A program made the translations under genes and the position numbers. The notes below the pieces were generated by a model. That model saw only the letters and a list, made by a program, of their open reading frames with translations. It had not been told where the DNA came from and searched no databases. From contig NZ_CP014167.1 of NCBI RefSeq assembly GCF_001685395.1, forward strand, positions 2,671,501 through 2,735,500: 64,000 nucleotides of DNA, read 5' to 3'. This document shows positions 8,910 through 16,826 of the stretch, piece after piece (the stretch's first letter is position 1; every line of letters begins with the position of its first letter). Origin of the DNA: Paenibacillus yonginensis (GTDB taxonomy: Bacteria > Bacillota > Bacilli > Paenibacillales > Paenibacillaceae).

Positions 8910-9386
8910 TTATTGTATTGACTTTACGTACTTTTCAATTTGTTTTTTATGATGTTTATCGTGGGGAATAAATCCTCTTAAATATCCCCTAATCGAAAAC
9001 TTCTTTCCGTCTCCATCTTTATATTCCTTTATATAATCCTCCTCTGGTAATCCGGTGATATCATCAATGATCTTGTTTCTGTATTCAAAGAATTGGTTCA
9101 TGATAGAATCTCTTGTTTGAGTCTTTGCATACTCCCTTGCATTAGCGTTGAATTCATCAAAGTTCAAATGCCTTACAGTCACGGATTGACCAAGCTTGAT
9201 CTTCTCTATGCCTTCCTCATAAAAATATATATCCCAAAGCATGATATGACATATAACATCTTTCAATGACCATTTCCCTTCTGAAATGGGACTATTCCAA
9301 TGTTCCTCCTCTATCATCTTTAACTCTTGTACAAAATCAATGAAGGTTTTGAATTCTTCTACCATTTCCACAGAGGCCTTCGCCAT
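8910..9386 (-). CDS. ClbS/DfsB-like (DUF1706) four-helix protein
   Basis: The product from ATG 9386 has 158 residues and the four-helix bundle pattern of the DinB/ClbS superfamily: EGKWSLKDVICHIMLWD in the first half and IPHDKHHKKQIEKYVKS at the end. ClbS is a cyclopropane hydrolase that protects from colibactin; most relatives are uncharacterised. The start is chosen for AGGAG eight bases upstream; a longer frame to 9428 starts within the attC junction region. It is the cassette whose own attC (8812-8905) is degenerate. Confidence 0.75.
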   Translation of the reverse strand: MAKASVEMVEEFKTFIDFVQELKMIEEEHWNSPISEGKWSLKDVICHIMLWDIYFYEEGIEKIKLGQSVTVRHLNFDEFNANAREYAKTQTRDSIMNQFFEYRNKIIDDITGLPEEDYIKEYKDGDGKKFSIRGYLRGFIPHDKHHKKQIEKYVKSIQ

Positions 9387-9431
9387 GTACATTACTCCTT
9401 TATGTTGTTTTTTTAGCCTTTGCCCCAATTC

Positions 9432-9582
9432 TTATAACGTTGTTGTGTTCACGAACCCTCACCTGCTTAGGCAGCGTCAGCAGCTGGTTCCGACGGACTT
9501 AGCCAGTACAGGGTTGTCCGCTTAATTTGCTTCTCTGTCAACCAAAGGCCGTCAGGCCCGCTGCGTGAATACGTTGTTATGC
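9432..9582. repeat. attC-like site of the DinB cassette
   Basis: Outer arms TTATAAC and GTTATGC; inner arms GTGTTCACGA and GCGTGAATAC. Interior arms include TTGTCCGC and the GGCCGTCAGGCC hairpin. It lies after the stop of the DinB gene. Confidence 0.8.
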
Positions 9583-9693
9583 GATTCTTCCGACTTCATC
9601 GAATTTGCTTAACATGGATCTGATCTTCATTGCTTACTTTTGATCTCTTCTGCCTTTGACTAGATTAGCTTTTGACATTTGATCTATAACACG

Positions 9694-10173
9694 TTAATTA
9701 TCAAATAACCCTCTGCCAATCAAATTTGCAGTAACCGGCTTCTTACCAATTTCTCGTGACCATATAGATAATTGACCGATGTGGTGGATCTCGTGAGCGA
9801 TCACATGCCGCATCACTTCTCCGAATTTATGGGGCTCCCTTTCCCCTTCATCCGTAATATCAATCATAATGCGGTCTTCTAGACTGTCATTCCAATCATA
9901 AACAAACGGAGCTAGTTCCTCGTGGCAACGATCGGATAAATCTTTTATCTTCTGTAAGCTTGCCACTTCCTTGAACTGTGGGATATTAATCGCTTTTTCT
10001 TGTATTCCACCGCATATCCAACCATACTCAACTGCCACTACGTGATACAACGTAGGGAGAATGGACCCCATACCGCCGGTGCGTTGTTTCAGCAATTCTT
10101 CTTCACTTACAGTTTCACACCAATCAAACCAATCTCTGCGAACTTGCCAGTTATACTCGAATAGTTTTAACAT
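9694..10173 (-). CDS. DinB-family putative metalloenzyme
   Basis: The 159-residue protein starts MLKLFEYNWQVRRDWFDW and keeps the three DinB metal histidines: one in LPTLYHVVAVEYGW and two in VIAHEIHHIGQLSIWSRE. DinB/YfiT proteins form four-helix bundles; some are thiol transferases (bacillithiol or mycothiol dependent) and most are uncharacterised. ATG 10173 is preceded by GGAGG at seven bases, so a longer frame reaching 10257 is rejected. The cassette's attC is 9432-9582. Confidence 0.82.
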   Translation of the reverse strand: MLKLFEYNWQVRRDWFDWCETVSEEELLKQRTGGMGSILPTLYHVVAVEYGWICGGIQEKAINIPQFKEVASLQKIKDLSDRCHEELAPFVYDWNDSLEDRIMIDITDEGEREPHKFGEVMRHVIAHEIHHIGQLSIWSREIGKKPVTANLIGRGLFDN

Positions 10174-10317
10174 CCGGTAGCCTCCTAAAAAGACGTCGTT
10201 GATACTCGTTCCATTGCGAGATAATTGTGTTCTCCTGTTCTTTAGTTTAGCTCTCAAACCTAAATCAGAATGTTAATTGTATACTGCTCCTCTGAGATTG
10301 CATTCACATCAGCTCTT

Positions 10318-10495
10318 CGAAGTTTCGCAATCACGAAACCGAGAGGTCTTAAGCTGCCAAGGCGATCAAACAAAGGGATCACCAGCTCAGGTCGAAGACT
10401 TAGCCTCACAGGTGTTCTCTTGAATCCGCTTCCCACAAATGTCTCCTGCGGACCGATGGAGCGACGGCGCCCGATGTGTGAATGCGATGTTATAT
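10318..10495. repeat. attC-like site of the VOC cassette (left arm degenerate)
   Basis: The right side is intact (GATGTGTGAATGCGATGTTATATGA). The interior has the GAGAGGTCTTAAG...CTTAGCCTC arm and CTGCGGACCGATGG. The left inner arm is CAATCACGA in place of TATTCACGA, and the outer TAAC is lost, so the left end is approximate. Confidence 0.7.
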
Positions 10496-10521
10496 GAAGT
10501 AGCAAGACTTTTTGGAATACT

Positions 10522-10917
10522 CTAATAAATCAATTCGCAATCGTGATGTTCCCAAACATCAAATAGATTACCGTCAGGGTCTTCTAATACAAAGAATTTT
10601 CCAAATTGGCCCTCATCACTAATGTTCCCAACTTTCAAATCTTCGGATTTTAAATATGAATGTAAAGATTCAATATCATTTGTAAAAAAGGTTATAATCC
10701 ATCTTTTCTTATCGTTAATTTCGAATACTGCTCTTGTGTCATTATCACTTTGAATTAAATCAAGTATTGGCCGATTTCCCCTAAACAAACTCAAGTATCC
10801 ATTCCTTTGATTTCTGATATTGAATCCAAAATGTTTAACATACCATTTTGCTGAACGTTCTATGTCGGCAACTGGAATAACATTATAGGCAATTCCTAAG
10901 ATTCTTCCTCTCTCCAT
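10522..10917 (-). CDS. VOC (glyoxalase/bleomycin resistance-like) protein
   Basis: The product from ATG 10917 has 131 residues with two beta-alpha-beta-beta-beta halves: IAYNVIPVADIERSAKWYVK at the start and FFVLEDPDGNLFDVWEHHD at the end, the standard VOC signature with the metal-ligand region in the last strand. VOC proteins include dioxygenases, isomerases and drug-binding proteins; the role here is unknown. GGAGG lies eight bases before ATG. Cassette ends GTTATACGAAATAGCA (right) and GTTATATGAAGTAGCA (left) match each other as an inverted pair. Confidence 0.82.
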   Translation of the reverse strand: MERGRILGIAYNVIPVADIERSAKWYVKHFGFNIRNQRNGYLSLFRGNRPILDLIQSDNDTRAVFEINDKKRWIITFFTNDIESLHSYLKSEDLKVGNISDEGQFGKFFVLEDPDGNLFDVWEHHDCELIY

Positions 10918-10968
10918 AAAGATAGCCTCCAAAATGTTTTAATATGTTTCATGCTCTCATGCTATTTC

Positions 10969-11129
10969 GTATAACGTTCTTGTATTCACGACGTTCAATC
11001 GGCTTAAAGCCCGTTAGGGCTGGCCGCGATGCGGTTAATCGGTGCGGATGTGTCACGGCATCTACTTCCTCGCTCTCCACTTCCGGGACCGAGGGGCGTC
11101 AGCCCCGATGTGTGAATGCGGTGTTAGGT
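10969..11129. repeat. attC-like site of the 410-residue HEPN-like cassette
   Basis: Outer arms GTATAAC/GTTAGGT; inner arms TGTATTCACGACG and GATGTGTGAATGCG. Interior shows AATCGGCTTAA...GGTTAATCGG, a CCGCGATGCGG hairpin and GGGGCGTCAGCCCC. Confidence 0.88.
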
Positions 11130-11153
11130 GAGGTCTTGACTTCTTTGCAAATG

Positions 11154-12386
11154 CTAAAAAATTTTGATGTTACCATTGTACAACCATTCAGGTAGTTTAT
11201 AGTCTCTAACTGCTGGATGATTGGCAAACAAAAGTCTAATCATCCTTACTGCAACATAGCACTCATGAATGATATTATTTTGTTCTTTGAATATAGACCT
11301 ATCATAATTATTAATATTTATTGCATGCGCTGGTTTCTGCCGTAATTTCCGTATCTTCTTGAAGGGCTTAATAACCAATCCATAGTCTCTTTCATCCTTC
11401 AATTTAATCGACTTTCTAAGCCATTCATCAAGTAGTTGAACTGTACCTTTCTGGTTAATTAATATCTTTCCATCTTCTCGTTCAGTTTCAACCTCAAGGT
11501 CCACCTTTCCTTTAAAAAAATCCTTATTTATATTTTCTGACATCATTTTATCCAATGTCAGTATAAAACTATTGAAGTTTTCTTTAGTTGGTAGGAAAAT
11601 AGTTCGGAATTCACTTGGTCTATTCTCCTTAAAATCATTACGAAATAGTTTATCTTCAAACATTAATAAAGACATCTTGTTTATATGATATATTTCTTCA
11701 ACAAAAGCATCATATATTGAAGCGTTGTCAGCCCACTCACCAGCAATTGTATTTTGATAATATTCATATGCAATCCTGCAATTTCCATCAGTAATCAAAT
11801 AAGTTTTCCATCTTTGCTGATGTTCTGGGGTAAGATCATTTAAATATCTTAGATATACTGCCACTACTCGATCATTATTAGTGTCGTAACCTATCCCAAA
11901 TGTATCTAGAAGAATCTGATCACTTTCTCTTAATTCATTTTCTGAGGAGTAATGAATTGAACCAGAATAGTCCGAAGAGTGAATATTATATCGAGGATCT
12001 GAGAAATACTGTTCCAAAACGCTAATTTCAAAAAAAAGAGGCTCAAGTTGTGGTTTCCCAAAATAAAGCATTCTTGTAAAGGGCTTATCAACATGACTTT
12101 CTGGCAATGTTTCTAGTAATACAGATTCTGTTGGGTATAGACATACATTTGAAGTCTTATTCTTTATAGCATTGATCTGCTTATCAAGAGGGAAATCTTC
12201 AAATTGTTTAATATGTGGATTCAATGTAAAATTCGCAGAGACTTTCTTTTCCTCTATTAATTCCATGAGGATATCTACGAGCATATCTTGCGAATATTTT
12301 TCTGCTAAATTCCAGTAAGGAATTCCATTAAAGTCTGATGACTTTGTATAGAATTCTATAACTTCATTCAATATTGATTGCTTCAT
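11154..12386 (-). CDS. Unknown 410-residue cassette protein, possible HEPN domain
   Basis: I do not recognise the family. The protein is rich in charged residues, has no signal peptide or membrane segment, and begins MKQSILNEVIEFYTKSSDF. Near the C-terminus the sequence KLRQKPAHAININNYD has the R-x4-H spacing of HEPN ribonucleases and lies before a helical stretch (YVAVRMIRLLFANH), which would suit a HEPN domain of an abortive-infection type protein. This is inference only. AGGAGG lies five bases before ATG 12386. The cassette ends GTTAGGTGAAATCTTGA and GTTAGGTGAGGTCTTGA form the cassette-specific inverted pair, so the gene and its site moved as a unit. Confidence 0.6.
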   Translation of the reverse strand: MKQSILNEVIEFYTKSSDFNGIPYWNLAEKYSQDMLVDILMELIEEKKVSANFTLNPHIKQFEDFPLDKQINAIKNKTSNVCLYPTESVLLETLPESHVDKPFTRMLYFGKPQLEPLFFEISVLEQYFSDPRYNIHSSDYSGSIHYSSENELRESDQILLDTFGIGYDTNNDRVVAVYLRYLNDLTPEHQQRWKTYLITDGNCRIAYEYYQNTIAGEWADNASIYDAFVEEIYHINKMSLLMFEDKLFRNDFKENRPSEFRTIFLPTKENFNSFILTLDKMMSENINKDFFKGKVDLEVETEREDGKILINQKGTVQLLDEWLRKSIKLKDERDYGLVIKPFKKIRKLRQKPAHAININNYDRSIFKEQNNIIHECYVAVRMIRLLFANHPAVRDYKLPEWLYNGNIKIF

Positions 12387-12411
12387 TGTATCCTCCTGAA
12401 TTCAAGATTTC

Positions 12412-12533
12412 ACCTAACGTTCCCGTATTCACGACGCCCAGCGAATGCTTGGTGTGTCCGGTTGTTTCTGCTTCCCTGAAATCCTTCTGCCGGACCGGGG
12501 GCGTATGCCCGATGCGTGAATATTATGTTAGAC
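12412..12533. repeat. attC-like site of the type I toxin cassette (12.8 kb)
   Basis: Short version (122 bp): outer arms ACCTAAC/GTTAGAC, inner arms GTATTCACGACG and GATGCGTGAATAT, one internal arm TGTCCGG...CCGGACC and a GGGCGTATGCCC hairpin. Confidence 0.88.
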
Positions 12534-12720
12534 AAGGTTAACGCTTCTTTGCGCTGCTCACAAACGATTGGATATTCTTTCAACATTCTCTTATTGCGCC
12601 TTAATTCGTTTTAATTCGATTTTCAATTTCAGTTTTTTATCGCCCTTTATTATGCTATTCAATATTCTTTGACAACTTTTTCTGTTCACTTCTTTTTCCA
12701 ATTATGTTATCATACCTATA

Positions 12721-12837
12721 AAGAAGCCGAGTGCGGCAAACACTCGGCGAACAATTGGCTTGGATGGGGTTATCCCTTCTAGAGTCTAGACGAATAAGAA
12801 CCCACCTTCGGCGGTCAACCTTGGGGTGGGTTCTTAT
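12721..12837 (+). ncRNA. Putative antisense antitoxin RNA
   Basis: A plus-strand promoter (TTCACT, 17 bases, TATCAT) leads into a strong 5' stem-loop GCCGAGTG...CACTCGGC. Then comes a segment 12751-12779 that repeats the toxin leader (ACAATTG, CTTGG-TGGG, TCCCTTC; compare 12946-12980 on the minus strand). It ends in a hairpin (AAGAACCCACC/GGGTGGGTTCTT) that contains the toxin stop codon. This is the par/RNAII layout of Fst-type systems: convergent RNAs that share a terminator and pair through repeats. Confidence 0.6.
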
Positions 12838-12929
12838 TTTCTCTTGTTGTTAGAGTTGATGTATGTTAATAGTGCAAGGATAAACGATCCAAACAGAAAC
12901 ATGATCGTTAGAGCATCCTTAACCTCCAT
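12834..12929 (-). CDS. Fst/TxpA-like holin-like small membrane toxin
   Basis: The 31-residue peptide MEVKDALTIMFLFGSFILAL then LTYINSNNKRK has one membrane helix and a charged tail, typical of the small type I toxins annotated as holin-like toxins in Bacillota. Such peptides damage membrane or nucleoid function when unrepressed. AGGAGG lies eight bases before ATG 12929. The stop codon is in the terminator stem shared with the antisense RNA. Unlike the three copies of its relative at 15.2, 20.3 and 20.9 kb, this toxin reads in the cassette direction. Confidence 0.75.
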   Translation of the reverse strand: MEVKDALTIMFLFGSFILALLTYINSNNKRK

Positions 12930-13061
12930 GGCCTCACCTCCTTTCGAAGGGAAACCATGCCCACCCAAGATTCAATTGTCTTTCCCTATTGTACCATCAT
13001 CTCCCAATAAGGTGAAGAACAAATGTTCGATACTTTAATTATTCTTGTACCCGTTAATTTC

Positions 13062-13182
13062 GTCTAACGTTAATGTGTTCACGACGCCCTACAAATGTCG
13101 GATGTGTCTGCAGCCTACACATCTTCGGATTATCTTCAGCAGACCGAGGGCAAACGCCCGAAGCGTGAACACTGTGTTATTT
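13062..13182. repeat. attC-like site of the aspartyl protease cassette
   Basis: Outer arms GTCTAAC/GTTATTT; inner arms TGTGTTCACGACG and AAGCGTGAACAC. One internal arm CTGCAG...CTTCAGCAGACC and hairpin GGGCAAACGCCC. 121 bp, short class. Confidence 0.85.
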
Positions 13183-13241
13183 GAAGTTCTATCTCTTCAA
13201 TGAAAATACTCAAAAATTCTTACAAAAAAAGCCTGCAATCC

Positions 13242-13622
13242 TTATAGCAGACTCCGTAGTTCTAGTTGGTTCAAATTAATAATAAACTTCCCTGTTAATA
13301 ATACATCCAATCCTAGTAAGCCATTAATACTACCATACGGAAACGATGTAAAATCTATGGAAGGATCTTCAAGTTTGTACTCCCCTAATTCAATTGAATC
13401 CACTTTCTTAACAAATGCATGTTCTTTACCGCCAATTCCATAGCTAGTGATAATCTCATCTTCCATGGATACTCTAATTCCAATATCATCGACTTCATCC
13501 TGGGAAATTAAAGTATGACTTGCTCCCGTGTCTATTACTATATTTTCAATCTGTTTCTCTCTTCCTTTAAATCTTATCTTAATAGAAGTAAATAATAATC
13601 CATCTCTATATTCAATTTGCAT
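13242..13622 (-). CDS. Retropepsin-like aspartic protease
   Basis: The 126-residue protein has one catalytic triad, IVIDTGASHTLIS (DTGA), a flap-like GIGGKEHAFVKKVDSI segment and the conserved SINGLLGLDVL psi-loop partner. One-domain proteases of this type act as dimers. The ATG overlaps the stop of the upstream 80-residue gene by one base (TGATG), so translation is coupled. The pair shares one cassette with attC 13062-13182 and ends GTTATGTGAAATTCTATC/GTTATTTGAAGTTCTATC. Confidence 0.85.
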   Translation of the reverse strand: MQIEYRDGLLFTSIKIRFKGREKQIENIVIDTGASHTLISQDEVDDIGIRVSMEDEIITSYGIGGKEHAFVKKVDSIELGEYKLEDPSIDFTSFPYGSINGLLGLDVLLTGKFIINLNQLELRSLL

Positions 13623-13864
13623 CAGATGGTTCTCCTTAACCCTATTGCTTTACGTATCTTCACCACGATTTGATCCTTTGAAGTGTGATAAATTAACGTA
13701 TTATTCTTACTATTTAATAACTCCTCCGTTGCATCTTCTTCCTTAATTGGTCCTATGACAGCTACATCGTCAATGATCTGTTCGTTATTCCGTTCTTCCG
13801 AATGTAAAATTTCAAATTTCACAAATTGATTCGGGTAGATTTCTCGTACTTCTTTCCACTTCAC
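13622..13864 (-). CDS. Small unknown protein paired with the aspartic protease
   Basis: From GTG 13864 the product has 80 residues, starting MKWKEVREIYPNQFVKFEIL and containing IDDVAVIGPIKEEDATEELL and TLIYHTSKDQIVVKIRK. The style is that of a small conserved protein that I have seen beside retropepsin-like genes in Bacillota, but no function is known to me. GTG is chosen because GGGGG lies eight bases upstream; an in-frame TTG at 13879 has no ribosome site. It may be a substrate or partner of the coupled protease. Confidence 0.65.
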   Translation of the reverse strand: MKWKEVREIYPNQFVKFEILHSEERNNEQIIDDVAVIGPIKEEDATEELLNSKNNTLIYHTSKDQIVVKIRKAIGLRRTI

Positions 13865-13943
13865 GTTTGATTCCCCCAAACGTATTGAATTTGCTTTAAT
13901 TGTATCATATTTCGGTCTTTATATTAGCACTTGATAGAATTTC

Positions 13944-14109
13944 ACATAACGTTCTTGTATTCACAAACCTGAGAACCTTAAGGCTCCGGAGGAGCCGGTC
14001 GCAGCGCGGTTAGGTTCGCAGGGTTGTCCGCCTGGCTTTCACTTCTTCGAAAATGCTTCGGGCGGACCGAGCAGCCACCAGGCTGCGATGCGTGAATACA
14101 GTGTTATTG
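13944..14109. repeat. attC-like site of the HNH cassette
   Basis: Outer arms ACATAAC/GTTATTG; inner arms TGTATTCAC and GCGTGAATACA. Interior has GAGAACCTTAAGG...GGTTAGGTTC with GGCTCCGGAGGAGCC, then TGTCCGCC...GGCGGACC. Confidence 0.87.
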
Positions 14110-14203
14110 GAAGTCAGCGACTTCTTTGAATAACATTCACTAGATTATATTTCTCAAGAACTTGGGAGAATTTCATCTATTTCATTGTTTACTATCTTGT
14201 CTC

Positions 14204-14797
14204 TCAATCCTCTTTCAAACTCAATATCCCTTGACTTTTTTTGAGCTCTTCAATTTTGGATTCAATTAAGGGCAATATAATATTGTCACGGTATTCTTTT
14301 GCTTCTTCTTTGGTTTTGAAATTCTTATATTTTGTTTCATCTGAGATATTAGTATGAACCTTGTATCCATAAATCCGTTTCCCATTCTTTACTTTACTGT
14401 ATTGCGGATAGATCAAATGCATATCATCATCTTTGTATTTACTTCTGATGTTAGTAACGTTTAGCTTACTATTATAAATCCGAAGGTTAGATAGTCTATT
14501 GTCCATTGGATTGTTATTTTCGTGATCGATAGTATTTCCCCAGTAATCTAGTTTGGAGTATTCATTCTCAATTATCATTCTAGGAAGTCTATGAGAATGT
14601 TTATCTATACTGGTTTTAACTTGAATATAATTATCCTTTTTTATCGCAGTCCAATGATGTTTGTGAAGATATTCTACCCATGTTTTTACATCAACAAGAA
14701 CCTCGACTTCACACTTTCCGCCAGTAATAAATTTGATGATCTTTTTCCCATCAATAGATGTCTCGAAGAACCTATTTTTTGCGTCTAATGCGAGCAT
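14204..14797 (-). CDS. HNH endonuclease-like protein
   Basis: The 197-residue product from ATG 14797 has a central HNH motif, TIDHENNNPMDNRLSNLRI, of the class found in homing endonucleases and phage HNH proteins, followed by a SKLNVTNIRSKY segment and an AP2-like C-terminal sheet (GYKVHTNI...KYKNFKTKEEAKEYRD). It could be a selfish nuclease or a restriction-like defence protein. GGAG lies eleven bases upstream of the chosen start. A longer frame begins at 14857 inside the attC core and is rejected. Cassette ends GTTATAAGAAATCAGCG and GTTATTGGAAGTCAGCG pair. Confidence 0.8.
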   Translation of the reverse strand: MLALDAKNRFFETSIDGKKIIKFITGGKCEVEVLVDVKTWVEYLHKHHWTAIKKDNYIQVKTSIDKHSHRLPRMIIENEYSKLDYWGNTIDHENNNPMDNRLSNLRIYNSKLNVTNIRSKYKDDDMHLIYPQYSKVKNGKRIYGYKVHTNISDETKYKNFKTKEEAKEYRDNIILPLIESKIEELKKSQGILSLKED

Positions 14798-14840
14798 AAA
14801 TATAGCATCTCCTGTTTCTTGTGTTCTTTGCGCTGATTTC

Positions 14841-14986
14841 TTATAACGTTCCCGCATCTATGACGTGACCTGGCCTTAGATAACTCTAATCTTAGGTCGG
14901 GTCGTGTGTTGTCTGAGTTAACGTCTATGAGCTTGCTTCTGACAACCAAGGGGCAAATGCCCCGCAGCATAGATGCATTGTTAAGT
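14841..14986. repeat. attC-like site of toxin cassette copy A
   Basis: Outer arms TTATAAC/GTTAAGT; inner arms GCATCTATGACG and CAGCATAGATGC, a different inner arm from the TTCACG class. Interior GGCCTTAGATAAC...TCTTAGGTCG, TTGTCTGAG and GGGGCAAATGCCCC. Nearly identical to the sites at 19939 and 20557. Confidence 0.88.
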
Positions 14987-15172
14987 GATGTTACTGCCTT
15001 CTTTGTATTTACATTCTCATATAAGTTATACAGATTTATATTGTTTCCTATGTATTCTAGTTATTTATAGTATTTTTATGATATTTCATCATGTCTTATA
15101 TGTTATAATTTTCTGGTACAATATGCGGCTTGAAGGACGGTCGGCTAGTCTCCCGGAAGGGAGGTGATGCCT

Positions 15173-15256
15173 GTGGAGGTTAAAGATGTTCTCACCTTAA
15201 TGCTCATGTTTGGCATGTTCATTTTGGCGCTTCTTACCTACATGAAAAAGAAATAG
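15173..15256 (+). CDS. Fst/TxpA-like small membrane toxin, cassette copy A
   Basis: The 27-residue peptide MEVKDVLTLMLMFGMFILAL then LTYMKKK aligns with the toxin at 12.8 kb. GTG 15173 is preferred: GGAGG lies eight bases upstream and the start matches that relative; ATG 15167 is only two bases from GGAGG. An extended -10 (TGTTATAAT, 15101-15109) provides a plus-strand promoter. The stop codon lies in the AAATAGACCG/CGGTCTATTT hairpin (15251-15285), which can end both this mRNA and an opposing RNA. It reads against the cassette direction. Confidence 0.72.
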   Translation: MEVKDVLTLMLMFGMFILALLTYMKKK

Positions 15257-15367
15257 ACCGCCCTCCCTAAGGTAACGGTCTATTTCGACCACCACTTAGC
15301 GGCCGACTGCTCTTTATGCAGTTATTGTGCTTAGGAGCCGTGTTCGCGCACGGCTCCTTACTTATTC
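15251..15367 (-). ncRNA. Putative antisense antitoxin RNA, copy A
   Basis: A minus-strand TATAAT (plus 15375-15380) precedes a 5' stem-loop AGGAGCCGTG/CACGGCTCCT (15333-15358). A segment 15294-15307 then repeats the toxin leader (GTCGGC-CTA-GT, compare 15140-15149), and the shared bidirectional hairpin follows at 15251-15285. The layout equals that of the 12.8 kb cassette, although the sequence differs. Confidence 0.55.
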
Positions 15368-15460
15368 TTACCTCATTATAACTGATTTTATAACGGTTTT
15401 ATAGATTTTCTTGTTAAGTTTATTTATATTTGGTCTGTGATTTTTTATCGCAGTAATTTC

Positions 15461-15655
15461 ACTTAACGTTCCTGTATTCACGAACCCGAGAGGCTTAAAG
15501 GAGCAGCGCGACTGGGTCCGGCAGGACTTAGCCTCGCAGTGGTTGTCGCCTGATTCCGCTTCCCTGCTACCGAATTCACTTCTATGAACCCGCTTCTTCT
15601 ACTTCTAGGCGACCTAGGAACCTTCAGGTTCCGCAGCGTGAATACGTTGTTATGA
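15461..15655. repeat. attC-like site of the DUF3024 cassette
   Basis: Outer arms ACTTAAC/GTTATGA; inner arms TGTATTCACGAA and GCGTGAATACG. Long interior with GAGAGGCTTAA...CTTAGCCTC, TTGTCGCCTGA...AGGCGACC and GGAACCTTCAGGTTCC hairpin. 195 bp. Confidence 0.87.
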
Positions 15656-15676
15656 GATGTCCTTGCCTTCCCTGAT

Positions 15677-16006
15677 TCACCCCCAAAATATTCCTCTATT
15701 ATCTTCATCTACTATCTTTAATTGTCTTTCAAATTCTTCATTCGGTTCTATTTCTTCTACATAATGCCATTTTCCTTTACTGTCCTTCCAATATACTTTC
15801 CATTGGTTTTGATTCTGGCGGAATTGTGCTACATCATGTTGAACCCATTGATCACTCTTGAATGCAGGACGCTCTTCTATTAAAGTCACGTTATTCCCTC
15901 TGATCTTATAATTCATTCTGATCCGATCTTGTAAGTGTTGTGGTATTCTGTTCTTCGTATACTTGTCCATAATTCTTTCTATTCGTTTCTTTGTGAAGTC
16001 ATCCAC
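15677..16006 (-). CDS. DUF3024-family protein
   Basis: The 109-residue product matches the DUF3024 pattern I know from Bacillota: DFTKKRIERIMDKY at the start, IRMNYKIRGNNVTLIEERPA, then FRQNQNQWKVYWKDSKGKWH and a tail ending in DNRGIFWG. The function of the family is unknown. The start codon is GTG with GAGGAG nine bases upstream. Cassette ends GTTATGAGAAATCCTTGC and GTTATGAGATGTCCTTGC match over 16 of 18 bases. Confidence 0.85.
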   Translation of the reverse strand: MDDFTKKRIERIMDKYTKNRIPQHLQDRIRMNYKIRGNNVTLIEERPAFKSDQWVQHDVAQFRQNQNQWKVYWKDSKGKWHYVEEIEPNEEFERQLKIVDEDNRGIFWG

Positions 16007-16105
16007 AGTCTTTAACTCCTCTTGGTGGTATCAGATGCACACACTCGATTTTAGGTTTTGGTCTTTAGATTTTATTCATCTTTATATCTCTGTTGCAAGG
16101 ATTTC

Positions 16106-16266
16106 TCATAACGTCCTTGTGTTCACGACCCCGAGAGGCTTAAGGCGACCAACGGGAGCCGGGTCGAAGACTTAGCCTCGCAGGGTTGTCTGGTTGCATC
16201 CACTTCCCCGCCTACTCTTCTGCCAGACCTAGGGAGTTAGTCCGATGCGTGAACACGGTGTTAGAT
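16106..16266. repeat. attC-like site of the HIT cassette
   Basis: Outer arms TCATAAC/GTTAGAT; inner arms TGTGTTCACGACC and GATGCGTGAACACG. Interior GAGAGGCTTAAGG...CTTAGCCTC and TTGTCTGG...CCAGACC. Confidence 0.88.
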
Positions 16267-16270
16267 GAAG

Positions 16271-16777
16271 TTACATTGAACTACTCACAAAATCCCTCAT
16301 GCCCTCTCTTAGTATGCTAACCCCTTCTTCGACACTCTTCATATTCTCATCGTCATTCATATTATTCCTTGCATGTAATAATGCCGGTCTTAATGATTCT
16401 ACTGAATTTCCAAATTGGTACATCCATTCATATCTAGGAACCATCCATAAATGAAAGTGATGTGTTGTATCTTCATTATAAAAATAATAGACCTTTTCAA
16501 TTCCCAATCGTTTTCTTTGTTCACTTCTGAGCTTATGGATTAACGAAATAAATTCTAATCGCTCTTCATCTGTTAATTCATCCATGCAGTAAAAATGCCT
16601 CTTTGAAGCCAATATAACTAACCCTTTAATTGGGTAAGCAATATCCTGATGGACATGAAAGTTGCTTGATTCAAAAATTACTCCACCTGTTGAAGAAATC
16701 AAACCACTTGTCAATGCGCAGCTTACACATTCAACTTCTACTGATCTTCCATCAGCCAATGTAATTAGTCTTGGCAT
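16271..16777 (-). CDS. HIT-like nucleotide-binding protein
   Basis: The 168-residue product from ATG 16777 has VECVSCALTSG near the start (Cys pair), HVHQDIAYPIKGLVILASKR and the histidine-triad-like TTHHFHLWMVPRYEWM (H-x-H-x-x-x). HIT proteins hydrolyse or transfer nucleotides from adenylylated substrates. The variant motif leaves the exact reaction open. GAGG lies six bases upstream of the chosen start; a frame extending to 16828 reaches into the attC core. Its stop is only four bases from its attC. Confidence 0.75.
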   Translation of the reverse strand: MPRLITLADGRSVEVECVSCALTSGLISSTGGVIFESSNFHVHQDIAYPIKGLVILASKRHFYCMDELTDEERLEFISLIHKLRSEQRKRLGIEKVYYFYNEDTTHHFHLWMVPRYEWMYQFGNSVESLRPALLHARNNMNDDENMKSVEEGVSILREGMRDFVSSSM

Positions 16778-16826
16778 TATGCACCTCATAGTTTTTGATT
16801 TTGATAAGAACTTGCATCGTAATTTC

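Noticed and set aside
10270..10497. Plus-strand open frame over the attC at 10.3 kb
   Set aside because: It is a shadow of attC sequence with no ribosome site or recognisable domain; similar frames occur over the sites at 15.5 and 24.0 kb.
14798..14857. Longer start for the HNH gene
   Set aside because: The upstream ATG codons lie inside the attC core (ATGCGGGAACGTTATAAG), and AGGAG supports the start at 14797.
14985..15167. 60-residue plus-strand frame repeated at 14985, 20081 and 20701
   Set aside because: It ends next to the toxin ribosome site and covers the toxin promoter and leader; it is a by-product of the repeated cassette.
15333..15358. Hairpin AGGAGCCGTG/CACGGCTCCT as a transcription terminator of the toxin
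   Set aside because: It lacks a T-run, and the layout shared with the 12.8 kb cassette makes it the 5' stem-loop of the antisense RNA; the terminator is the hairpin at 15251-15285.
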